Source of the DNA: Bacteroidales bacterium
GTDB lineage: Bacteria > Bacteroidota > Bacteroidia > Bacteroidales > Paludibacteraceae
Length of the DNA stretch: 6,408 bases
Reading direction: 5' to 3'
Assembly: GCA_900768725.1 (NCBI GenBank)
Contig: CAAGDU010000141.1
Coordinates: 1 to 6,408, forward strand
Shown: piece by piece, positions 1-6,381 of the stretch
How the letters are laid out: the number at the start of each line of letters is the position of its first letter
Position numbering within the stretch: position 1 is the stretch's first letter
The notes under the pieces: model-generated
What the model was told of the DNA's origin: nothing
Database searches by the model: none
Seen by the model: the letters and a program-made list of their open reading frames with translations, nothing else
Program-made: the position numbers and the translations under genes

Positions 1-1
1 C

Positions 2-1978
2 AACCAAAAGCCCAGCCGTTGGCGTTGGGTGAGTTGGTTGTTGTATAGTGTGGCGTTTTTTCTGCTGGCGATATGGATGTTCGGCGGCGATGCAGGCAGT
101 ACTGCCAGCAAAGAGTTGAGTTACACGAAGTTTGTAGCATATATCGAGAACGATGCCGTGAAAGACATCACGGTGTATGACGATAACCGTGCGAAAGCGT
201 TGGTGAAGCCGCAGAGTTACGTGCTGGTGTTCGGCGACCAAGGCAAGGGCGAGCAGGCGAAAGGTGAAGTGGCTTCGCAGATCCCGTCGGTGGAGGAGTT
301 CTCGAAATACCTCGACGGCGTGAACAGTGCGCGCAAGGCGGCGGGCAAGGTGGCGATAGACGTACGATACGAGAAGTCGAAAGACTACTGGTATCTGATA
401 TTGGTGAATATCCTGCCCTTTGCGCTGATGATACTCTTCTTCGTGTGGATTAGTCGCGGCATGGGTGCAGCGGCAGGCGGCGCGGGCGGTATCTTCGGCG
501 TAGGGAAGGCGAAAGCGCAGGTGTATGACAAAGAGAAGAAAGACAAGGTTACTTTCAAGGACGTGGCGGGTCTGTACGGTGCGAAGCAGGAGGTGCAGGA
601 GATAGTGGCTTTCCTGAAGAACCCGAAGAAATACACGGACCTGGGCGGTAAGATACCCAAGGGTGCACTGCTGGTAGGTCCTCCGGGGACAGGTAAGACG
701 CTGCTGGCGAAAGCGGTGGCAGGCGAAGCAGATGTGCCATTCTTCTCGATGTCGGGTAGCGACTTCGTGGAGATGTTCGTGGGCGTGGGTGCGAGCCGTG
801 TGCGCGACCTGTTCCGCCAAGCGAAAGAGAAAGCACCGTCTATCATCTTCATCGACGAGATAGACGCGATAGGTCGTGCGCGCGGAAAGAACGCGATGAT
901 GAGCGGCGGTAACGACGAGCGCGAGTCCACACTGAACCAGTTGCTCACAGAGATGGACGGCTTCGGCACTAACTCCGGCGTGATTATCCTTGCGGCGACG
1001 AACCGCGCAGACGTGCTGGATGCGGCGCTGCTGCGGGCAGGGCGTTTCGATAGGCAGATACACGTGGAGTTGCCCGACTTGCAGGAGCGCAAGGAGATAT
1101 TCGGCGTGCACCTGCGTCCGCTGAAGTTAGACGATAGTTTAGATGTGGATTTCCTCGCCAAGCAGACGCCCGGGTTCTCGGGTGCGGACATCGCCAATGT
1201 ATGTAATGAGGCGGCGCTTATCGCGGCGCGCAACGAGCATAAGGCGGTGGGTAAGCAGGACTTCATGGATGCGGTGGACCGTATCATCGGCGGCTTGGAG
1301 CGCAAGACGAAGATTATGACCGCGGAGGAGAAGAAGTCGATAGCCTACCATGAGGCGGGGCATGCGACGATATCGTGGATGTTGCGTTGGGCGAACCCGC
1401 TGGTGAAGGTAACGATAGTGCCTCGCGGGCAGGCGTTGGGCGCGGCATGGTACTTGCCGGAGGAGCGCCAACTGACCAACAAAGAGCATATCTTGGACGA
1501 GTTATGTTCGCTCTTGGGGGGCAGGGCTGCGGAGCAGTTGTTCCTCGGCCAGACCTCGACGGGTGCGCTGAACGACCTTGAACGTGCGACGAAGCAGTCG
1601 TATGCGATGGTGGCGTATTACGGTATGTCGGAGAAGTTGAAAGACGTGAGTTTCTACGATTCCACGGGGCGCTATGATTATGGCTTCACGAAGCCCTATT
1701 CGGAGACAACCGCTGAGATTATCGACCAAGAGACGCAGGCGATTATCGCAGAGCAAATGGCGCGTGCAAAACAAATCCTTGAGGAGCACGCCGAAGGGCA
1801 CCACGCGCTCGCAGACTTGCTGATAGAGCGTGAGGTCATCACCTCAGAAGACGTAGAGCACATCCTCGGCCCCCGCCCGTGGAAAAGTAGAGGGGATGAG
1901 ATACTGGAAGAAGACCCTCCCCAACCCTCCCTACAAAGGGAGGGAGATGATAAATTACCTTCGTCTGTAGAAAACTAA
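2..1978 (+). CDS. ftsH: ATP-dependent zinc metalloprotease FtsH (5' end outside window)
   Basis: FtsH is a membrane-anchored AAA+ protease that forms hexamers, unfolds misassembled membrane proteins and short-lived regulators, and degrades them on the cytoplasmic side. Numbering from the GTG at 29, it has TM1 at about 3-19, an extracytoplasmic domain, TM2 at about 122-141, Walker A GPPGTGKT (217-224), pore loop FVG (250-252), Walker B IIFIDEID (272-279), LAATNR (321-326), the second region of homology with R336/R339, and the zinc site HEAGH (441-445) with probable third ligand D516. All key residues are present. The frame is open leftwards from the GTG to the window edge and reads NQKPSRWRW. 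The first internal ATG would delete TM1, so the true start is almost certainly upstream. The C-terminal tail is odd: from D629 to the stop it is encoded by a palindromic repeat (1913-2021) and reads PPQPSLQREGDD and onwards, not a typical acidic FtsH tail. The phosphatase gene follows after 51 bp. Confidence 0.96.
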   Translation, partial: NQKPSRWRWVSWLLYSVAFFLLAIWMFGGDAGSTASKELSYTKFVAYIENDAVKDITVYDDNRAKALVKPQSYVLVFGDQGKGEQAKGEVASQIPSVEEFSKYLDGVNSARKAAGKVAIDVRYEKSKDYWYLILVNILPFALMILFFVWISRGMGAAAGGAGGIFGVGKAKAQVYDKEKKDKVTFKDVAGLYGAKQEVQEIVAFLKNPKKYTDLGGKIPKGALLVGPPGTGKTLLAKAVAGEADVPFFSMSGSDFVEMFVGVGASRVRDLFRQAKEKAPSIIFIDEIDAIGRARGKNAMMSGGNDERESTLNQLLTEMDGFGTNSGVIILAATNRADVLDAALLRAGRFDRQIHVELPDLQERKEIFGVHLRPLKLDDSLDVDFLAKQTPGFSGADIANVCNEAALIAARNEHKAVGKQDFMDAVDRIIGGLERKTKIMTAEEKKSIAYHEAGHATISWMLRWANPLVKVTIVPRGQALGAAWYLPEERQLTNKEHILDELCSLLGGRAAEQLFLGQTSTGALNDLERATKQSYAMVAYYGMSEKLKDVSFYDSTGRYDYGFTKPYSETTAEIIDQETQAIIAEQMARAKQILEEHAEGHHALADLLIEREVITSEDVEHILGPRPWKSRGDEILEEDPPQPSLQREGDDKLPSSVEN

Positions 1979-2021
1979 TTTTCCTATCCCCCTCCCTTTG
2001 TAGGGAGGGACGGGGTGGGTC
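1913..2021 (+). repeat. Palindromic element copy A (GACCC/GGGTC family), spanning the ftsH end and intergenic gap
   Basis: This is an imperfect inverted repeat of 109 bp. The left end begins GACCCTCCCCA and carries an inner hairpin CCCTCCCT/AGGGAGGG (1925-1932 with 1937-1944). The right end carries the matching hairpin (1990-1997 with 2002-2009) and finishes CGGGGTGGGTC. The ends pair with each other over about 33 bp, and each also folds on itself, so two alternative folds are possible. The centre is A/T-rich and contains the ftsH stop codon. The right end lies 8 bp before the phosphatase ATG. A related copy lies in the GH97 gene at 5036-5135. No transposase or clear target duplication is visible. 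Confidence 0.85.
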
Positions 2022-2029
2022 CTAATTAT

Positions 2030-3427
2030 ATGAAACGTTTTAGTTGTCTTTTCTGCCTATTGGCAGTGGCATTGCTTGGATTTGGTCAAGCGAAGTATGT
2101 GTTCTATTTTATCGGCGACGGCATGGGTACAAACCAAGTGCTGGGCACGGAGATGTTCTTGTCGGAGCGGAAAGGTGAGATAGGCAGGTATCCGCTCTGC
2201 ATGACGCAGTTCCCCTACTCGGGTCAGGCGGCGACCTTCTCGGCGAGCAACGGTATCACCGACTCGGCGGCGGCAGGCACCTGTCTCGCCAGCGGCGAAA
2301 AGACCAATAATGGTGTGCTGGGGCAAGATGCGAATGGCAAGGATGTAAAGACCATTGCTGAGATGCTGAAAGTACAAGGATGGGGCGTGGGTATCATGAC
2401 CTCGGTGGCGATTGACCATGCCACCCCGGGTGCGTTCTACGCCCATGTGCCGAGCCGCGAGATGTACTACGAGATAGGCAAGCAGTTGGCGTTCTCGGAC
2501 TTCGATTTCTTCGGCGGGGCTGCGTTTCATCAACCGAACCCGAAAGAGGGAAACGGACGCGGCGAGAACCTCTACGACCTTTGTGAAAAGCAGGGTTATA
2601 CTTTGGTGCACGGCTTTGAGGAGGCACAGCAACGGATGGATGCCAAGAAGATGATACTCATGCAGAGCACGGACGGCATAGACCGCAACCAACCGTCGTA
2701 TAACATCCCCTATGCCATCGACCGCAGGGCGGACGACCTGACGCTGGAGCAGATAGTGCGCACAGCCATACCGTTTCTGAGCGGTAAGTACGAGCGATTC
2801 TTCATGATGGTGGAGGGCGGCATGATAGACTATGCGAGCCACGGCAACGATGCTGCCACGGCGTTTGGCGAGGTGATAGCGATGGACAAGGCATTACGCG
2901 AAGCCTATAAGTTCTACCTCGCGCATCCCGATGAGACGCTAATCGTGGTAACGGCAGACCATGAGACGGGGGGATTGGCATTGGGTAACAGCGACTACAC
3001 GCTGAACCTGCAACTGCTGCAGCACCAACGCTGCTCGGCGTGGGTACTCTCGGACAAGGTCTCTGCGCTGTTCAAAGGTCAGAAACCTAAGTGGGGAGCC
3101 GTGAAGCAGGTGCTCACGGAGAGCCTCGGGCTGTATGACAAAGTGGAGGTAACGGCGGAGGAAGACGCGGCTTTGCAGAAAGCCTACAAGAAAGCCGCAG
3201 CGCACAAAGGCAGCGACATGAAGACGATGTACAAGGACATCAACGAGATAGGCGCATTGGCGGTGAAGATGCTCAACGACAAGAGCAAGATCGGCTGGAC
3301 GACGCATGCCCATAGCGCGCATGCAGTGCCTATCTTCGCCATCGGAGTAGGCGCAGATCGCTTCTCCGGCTGGCACGACAACAGCGACATCGCGAAGTTG
3401 ATACTGCGAGCCACGGGCACGAGATAA
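2030..3427 (+). CDS. Secreted alkaline phosphatase (PhoA family, PF00245)
   Basis: This 465-residue zinc/magnesium phosphomonoesterase probably releases phosphate from organic esters outside the inner membrane. It has a signal peptide (MKRF, then a hydrophobic core, cleavage near GFGQA, about 22). Numbered from the ATG at 2030, the family active site is complete: D30 in IGDGMG (metal), D78-S79 in TDSAAAGT (S79 is the phosphorylated nucleophile), T132 in HATPG (Mg), R143 in the AHVPSR phosphate-binding segment, E262 and D267 in VEGGMIDYASH with H271, D310-H311 in TADHETGG, and probably H428 (spacing favours it over H426). The residues equivalent to E. coli D153 and K328 are H130 and Y268, so it departs from the E. 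coli enzyme there, as many other alkaline phosphatases do. A GTG at 2015 extends the frame by five residues but lies inside repeat A and would precede the signal peptide, so I chose the ATG. There is no Shine-Dalgarno; the leader TAATTAT is A/T-rich, as usual in Bacteroidota. It may be co-transcribed with ftsH, and a terminator follows. Confidence 0.94.
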   Translation: MKRFSCLFCLLAVALLGFGQAKYVFYFIGDGMGTNQVLGTEMFLSERKGEIGRYPLCMTQFPYSGQAATFSASNGITDSAAAGTCLASGEKTNNGVLGQDANGKDVKTIAEMLKVQGWGVGIMTSVAIDHATPGAFYAHVPSREMYYEIGKQLAFSDFDFFGGAAFHQPNPKEGNGRGENLYDLCEKQGYTLVHGFEEAQQRMDAKKMILMQSTDGIDRNQPSYNIPYAIDRRADDLTLEQIVRTAIPFLSGKYERFFMMVEGGMIDYASHGNDAATAFGEVIAMDKALREAYKFYLAHPDETLIVVTADHETGGLALGNSDYTLNLQLLQHQRCSAWVLSDKVSALFKGQKPKWGAVKQVLTESLGLYDKVEVTAEEDAALQKAYKKAAAHKGSDMKTMYKDINEIGALAVKMLNDKSKIGWTTHAHSAHAVPIFAIGVGADRFSGWHDNSDIAKLILRATGTR

Positions 3428-3450
3428 AGACCGCTCGCAGGCTCGCTGAA

Positions 3451-3480
3451 AGATAAAGGATAAAAGATAAAAGACTTATT
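3451..3480 (+). repeat. GGATAAA-type heptad run ending in AGACTTATT
   Basis: AGATAAA, GGATAAA and AGATAAA follow one another and run into AGACTTATT, which is the left arm of the terminator hairpin. The same arrangement, several GGATRAA heptads followed by AGACTWA, recurs at 5917-5946 and, inverted, at 6054-6080 and 6228-6264. It is a dispersed noncoding repeat of unknown function. Confidence 0.6.
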
Positions 3481-3516
3481 AGTCTCGACTATGAGAGGCT
3501 AATAAGTCTTTTTTTT
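3469..3516 (+). terminator. Rho-independent terminator after the phosphatase gene
   Basis: The left arm at 3469-3486 pairs with the right arm at 3495-3512: 14 perfect pairs (AAAAGACTTATTAG with CTAATAAGTCTTTT), then a T-G wobble and CTC/GAG, closing an 8-nt loop. A run of eight T follows at 3509-3516. It lies 41 bp after the phosphatase stop and should end the ftsH-phosphatase transcript. On the opposite strand the stem is followed only by an interrupted T tract, so it could weakly stop GH97 transcripts too. Confidence 0.85.
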
Positions 3517-3561
3517 AACTAACTACTGCCCCCAAAACCACTGTGGGTAAATTTAGTTATG

Positions 3562-3648
3562 TCGCCCCTTCGGGGCTTGCGTTTAGGAGTTGTCCCGCAT
3601 ACACAGGGGCGAGCCCCTGTGCTGGTTTATATCGCCCCTTCGGGGCTT
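3562..3648. repeat. REP-like palindrome cluster between convergent genes
   Basis: Two near-identical units, TCGCCCCTTCGGGGCTT, each form a GCCCC/GGGGC hairpin (3564-3576 and 3634-3646), 70 bp apart. Between them is a perfect palindrome, CACAGGGGC-GA-GCCCCTGTG (3602-3621). The arrangement resembles repetitive extragenic palindromes that RAYT (REP-associated, IS200-like) transposases mobilise, but no such transposase is in the window. Its position in the convergent gap would also allow a role as a terminator or mRNA stabiliser for GH97. Confidence 0.65.
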
Positions 3649-3760
3649 ACACGGAGCGGAGTTCCATACATAAAGTTTCGTACACGAAGTTTCCAACACG
3701 GAGTTCCATACACGGAGTTTCATACACGGAGTTTCATACACGGAGCGAAGCGGAGTTCAT
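3649..3760. repeat. 14-bp tandem repeat array (ACACGGAGTTTCAT)
   Basis: Five contiguous 14-bp units lie at 3668, 3682, 3696, 3710 and 3724; the last two are identical and the others differ by a few bases. They are flanked by two longer variants (3649-3667, 19 bp; 3738-3760, 23 bp) that carry an extra GCGGA or GCGAAGC insert. The array runs straight into the GH97 stop codon (minus-strand TGA at 3762-3760). It is open in more than one frame on the plus strand but has no credible start or protein family, so I treat it as noncoding. Confidence 0.8.
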
Positions 3761-5904
3761 CATCTCTTGTTCAAGATGATAGCGAAGCCGCCTGCGGAAG
3801 CCATGGGGATGGTGAGGCTGTCGGATTGTCGGCAGTGGATGGTGTCGATACGGTAAGCATAGGGGTTGGTCTGCCAGTCGGCATCTGCGGCGTCGCGGTA
3901 GATGGTGGCGGTGTAGGTAGTGCCGGGCTCCAAGAAAGAGAAGTCGATGGTCAGTTCACGCGGGTTCTCGTCGGTGATACCGCCCACGTACCAATCATCG
4001 GAGTGGCGGTCTTGGCGGGCAAAGACGCAGTAGTCGCCTATGCGTCCGTCCAAGAGGACAGACTGCTTCCAGTCGCAGGGCACTTGCTCTATGAAAGAGA
4101 AGGCATCGGGGTGCTGCATATAGTGCTCCGGCAAGTCGCATGCCATCTGCAAGGGCGAGTAGAAGCAGACGAAGAGCGCGAGTTGGTTCATGAGCGTAGC
4201 ATGGACGCGGGTGTTCGGGTTGTGGGGATTTTCGAAGTTGAACACGCCCGGGGTGTAATCTACCGGACCACACAGGATACGCGTGAAGGGCAAGACCGTA
4301 GCATGCTCGGCGGGGCTGCCGCCGTCGCCCGCCCAAGCGTTCCACTCCTGTCCGCGCACTCCCTCCTGCGTGAAGAGGTTGGGATAAGTGCGCTGCAAGC
4401 CCGTGGGCATGACAGGCTCGTGGTTGTCGATAGACACTTGGTATTTCGCCGCCGTCTCGATGACGCGGCGGTAGTGGCGCACACCCGCCTGACTTTTGTT
4501 CCACTGCAAGCCGTCCACGGTATGGATGATGGGCGACACATAGCCCGTCTTGACCACGTGGATGTTGTGGGCTTGTGCGTAGGCGAACGCCTTGTCTAAC
4601 TGCGGCTCGTACTCATCGGCTCTTCCGCCGGTCTCATGGTGCCCAATCATCTCCACTCCGAGTTGGTAGGAGAGGCGCGTGATGGAGTCGATGTCGAAAT
4701 CAGGGTACGGTATGTCGTACTCAAAATGCTTGGGCACGGGGTTCACCCACGTCTCCCATCCTTCGTTCCATCCCTCTGCGAGCACGCCGCCGAAGCCGTG
4801 TTGGGCGGCGAACTGCATGTAGCGCGTCATGTTGGCGGTGGTAGCGCCGTGGGTAGGCGATTGGTGCCACGTCATAGTGCCGAGGTGCATTCCCCACCAT
4901 ATCCCGATGTATTTCATCGGTTTAATCCACGAGGTGTCCTCTATGCGGCATGGCTCGTTGAGGTTGAGCATGATACGCGAGGCGACCAAGTCGGGCAGGG
5001 TGCGTGTGAGGATAAGCATGCGCCAAGGGGAAGAGGACCCACCCCGCCCCTCCCTACAAAGGGAGGGAGAAGAGGGCCCTATAATAGCCGAGGGTGCATT
5101 ATCTCCCTCCCATGTAGGGAGGGATGGGGAGGGTCGTAATGGGGTGAGGTAAGTGCGGATGGTGTGTCCGTTGCAGTAGAGGTTCTGTGCGGGGTAGTCG
5201 GTGAGGGCAGCCTCGTGCAAGAAACCGTAGGAGCCATCGGCAAACTCAAGGGTGAGGGGCGAGCAGAGGGTGTCTTGCTTTTGGCTGATAGGTGCCTTCT
5301 GCCACAGCGCCTCGTAGTACTCGGTACGCCACGGGATAGACCATGCTTGCGGTTCGGAGGCGAAAGTGTAGGCGGAATGCTCGTCCATCACGAGGAAACG
5401 GCTGAGTTTCTTCTGTTCGGGGAAGGCGTAGCGGAACGCCATGCCGTCGTTGAAGAGGCGGAAGACGATGTTCATCCGAATGCCTGTGCGGTGTTGCAGG
5501 CGGACGGTGAGTTGGGTATGTTGGTCGCGGATGAACTGTTCTTCTCCCCACACGGTCTCCCACACCGTGTCGCAAGAGGCAGTGTCGGTGGCGAGCAGGC
5601 GCATGCTATTTGACAAATTGACTTCCGGGTACGCAGGCGTCCCCGCCTGCTTCTTGATTAGACCATTGTACGAAGAGTCGGCAATGATGGTCATCCCCAA
5701 GGCGGAAGGGAGCAGGACAGCCGTATCTTGGCGGCTGAGCGTGTATCGGGGTTCGCCTTTGGATGTGAGCGAGAAGGTGAGTTGGAGGTTGCCGTCGGGC
5801 GAGGCAATACGCTGAACGGGTTTGGCATACGCGCCGGAAAGGTCGAGGAGGCATAGCGCCACGGCTATGCCGATACGGCGGAAAGATACAGGGAGGTGTT
5901 TCAT
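3760..5904 (-). CDS. Secreted GH97 alpha-glycosidase, SusB-like inverting type, with an in-frame repeat insertion
   Basis: This 714-residue enzyme probably hydrolyses terminal alpha-glucosidic linkages of malto-oligosaccharides in the periplasm or outside the cell. A signal peptide ends near AYA27. The order is a GH97 N-terminal beta-sandwich (about 28-310), a TIM-barrel catalytic domain (about 320-590) and a C-terminal beta domain (about 600-714). The catalytic signatures match Bacteroides SusB: HHET (E424) and NHEP (E496) as bases, GQEW (E520) as acid, and E514. The E496-to-E520 spacing of 24 equals that recalled for SusB E508-E532. VKTGYV replaces the aspartate-nucleophile segment of retaining GH97 alpha-galactosidases, which favours the inverting alpha-glucosidase branch. 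Residues 257-290 are a palindromic repeat translated in frame; without them the length is about 680, ordinary for the family. A second, shorter hairpin-bearing extra segment lies near 83-97. The start MKHLPVSFRR gives a proper signal peptide. No susC/susD genes are in view. Substrate choice within the branch is inferred. Confidence 0.94.
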   Translation of the reverse strand: MKHLPVSFRRIGIAVALCLLDLSGAYAKPVQRIASPDGNLQLTFSLTSKGEPRYTLSRQDTAVLLPSALGMTIIADSSYNGLIKKQAGTPAYPEVNLSNSMRLLATDTASCDTVWETVWGEEQFIRDQHTQLTVRLQHRTGIRMNIVFRLFNDGMAFRYAFPEQKKLSRFLVMDEHSAYTFASEPQAWSIPWRTEYYEALWQKAPISQKQDTLCSPLTLEFADGSYGFLHEAALTDYPAQNLYCNGHTIRTYLTPLRPSPSLPTWEGDNAPSAIIGPSSPSLCREGRGGSSSPWRMLILTRTLPDLVASRIMLNLNEPCRIEDTSWIKPMKYIGIWWGMHLGTMTWHQSPTHGATTANMTRYMQFAAQHGFGGVLAEGWNEGWETWVNPVPKHFEYDIPYPDFDIDSITRLSYQLGVEMIGHHETGGRADEYEPQLDKAFAYAQAHNIHVVKTGYVSPIIHTVDGLQWNKSQAGVRHYRRVIETAAKYQVSIDNHEPVMPTGLQRTYPNLFTQEGVRGQEWNAWAGDGGSPAEHATVLPFTRILCGPVDYTPGVFNFENPHNPNTRVHATLMNQLALFVCFYSPLQMACDLPEHYMQHPDAFSFIEQVPCDWKQSVLLDGRIGDYCVFARQDRHSDDWYVGGITDENPRELTIDFSFLEPGTTYTATIYRDAADADWQTNPYAYRIDTIHCRQSDSLTIPMASAGGFAIILNKR
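5036..5135 (-). repeat. Palindromic element copy B, inserted in frame in the GH97 gene
   Basis: Read on the minus strand, it begins GACCCTCCCCA and ends CGGGGTGGGTC, the same ends and polarity as copy A. It has the same inner hairpins (CCCTCCC/GGGAGGG at 5105-5123, and CCCTCCCT/AGGGAGGG at 5048-5067). It is 100 bp long and lies within codons 257-290, where it encodes PSLPTWEG and PSLCREG segments. GH97-conserved sequence resumes on both sides: a TYLTP strand before it, and SSPWR followed by LNLNEPC after it. The central spacer differs from that of copy A. One end hairpin has lost one base relative to copy A. Confidence 0.85.
5633..5650. repeat. Short hairpin within the GH97 coding region
   Basis: GCAGGCG (5633-5639) and CGCCTGC (5644-5650) form a perfect 7-bp stem with loop TCCC. 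It encodes the QAGTPA segment of a stretch (about residues 83-97) that appears extra compared with the usual GH97 N-terminal domain. It could be a second small palindromic insertion, or simply chance G+C-rich coding sequence. Confidence 0.4.
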
Positions 5905-5915
5905 TGTGATGACAA

Positions 5916-6080
5916 AGGATGAAGGATAAAGGATGAAAGACTAAATAGTTTCTTTGGATAGAAGATTAAGGACACTTTTTTGGATAAAGGATTAAGGACA
6001 CAGGATTAAAGACTAAATAGTTACGACTCTGAAACTCATAGACGAAAGTAATAAGTCTTTTATCCTTTATCCTTCATCCT
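5916..6080. repeat. Inverted pair of GGATRAA heptad arrays
   Basis: The 27 bp at 5916-5942 (three heptads GGATGAA, GGATAAA, GGATGAA, then AGACT) is complementary to 6054-6080 with one mismatch. The arms enclose 111 bp. Transcripts crossing the region in either direction could form a long stem just upstream of the GH97 start codon. The same heptad-plus-AGACT unit is attached to the phosphatase terminator. Confidence 0.7.
5953..6001 (+). repeat. Direct repeat of 23 bp
   Basis: TTTGGATAGAAGATTAAGG and the following ACAC (5953-5975) recurs at 5979-6001 with two differences, 26 bp apart. A further AGACTAAATAGTT pair lies outside them at 5938-5950 and 6010-6022. The arrangement suggests local duplication within the heptad-repeat region. 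Confidence 0.6.
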
Positions 6081-6099
6081 AATAGACGAAGGTAGCTCT

Positions 6100-6339
6100 A
6101 ACTCCCCCGCCTCTCCTGAAAGGAGGGGAGGGGGTCAGGGGGCGGGATGGTACACTCGGCTCCAAGCCGCAAAGGAAAATAAAAATAAACAAAATAAAAA
6201 ACATATAAAACAATCAAATCTAATCTAATAAGTCTTTTATCCTTCATCCTTTATCTTTTATCCTCGTTGCGGCTTGAAGCCGAGTCCTCCTCCCGCCCCC
6301 TTACCCCCTCCCCCTCTCTAAGAGGGAGGCGGTGGAGTT
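6100..6339. repeat. 240-bp palindromic (MITE-like) element with 73-bp inverted ends
   Basis: The left arm (6100-6172) and right arm (6267-6339) are largely complementary and equal in length. Each contains AACTCC, a CCGCCTC-type hairpin, a GGGGGCGGG block and an inner CGGCTNNAAGCCG palindrome (6157-6169 and 6270-6282), closed by CCGCAA. The 94-bp centre is very A-rich and then holds an inverted heptad array (6228-6264, AGTCTTTTATCC). No reading frame of note is present. The layout, inverted ends that each fold on themselves around a variable A/T-rich core, parallels copies A and B, although the sequence is different. Confidence 0.7.
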
Positions 6340-6381
6340 GCAAAGCATTTACAGTTTATTACTATTGGTTTATGAAGGTCA

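Noticed and set aside
29..31. GTG as the true ftsH start
   Set aside because: The frame is open to the window edge with plausible FtsH N-terminal residues. Starting here would put the first transmembrane helix immediately at the N-terminus with no cytoplasmic residues.
385..1305. 306-residue open frame antisense to ftsH
   Set aside because: It lies wholly opposite a complete, highly conserved FtsH. Its composition (Ser, Ala, Arg, Pro-rich) is typical of a shadow frame, and no family motif is visible.
2015..2029. GTG start adding five residues to the phosphatase
   Set aside because: It lies inside the right end of repeat copy A, and the ATG at 2030 gives a standard signal peptide directly.
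2057..2842. 261-residue open frame antisense to the phosphatase
   Set aside because: It is a shadow of the phosphatase codons with no recognisable domain.
3649..3760. CRISPR array
   Set aside because: The units are contiguous 14-bp repeats with no spacers.
3559..4599. 346-residue plus-strand frame through the tandem repeat and opposite GH97
   Set aside because: It begins in REP-like hairpins, reads through the 14-bp array and then runs antisense to the conserved GH97 catalytic region. It is a repeat translation plus a shadow.
6043..6050. TACTTTCG as the GH97 promoter -7 element
   Set aside because: It has one mismatch to TAnnTTTG, no TTG at the expected distance, and lies within repeat sequence about 140 bp from the start codon.
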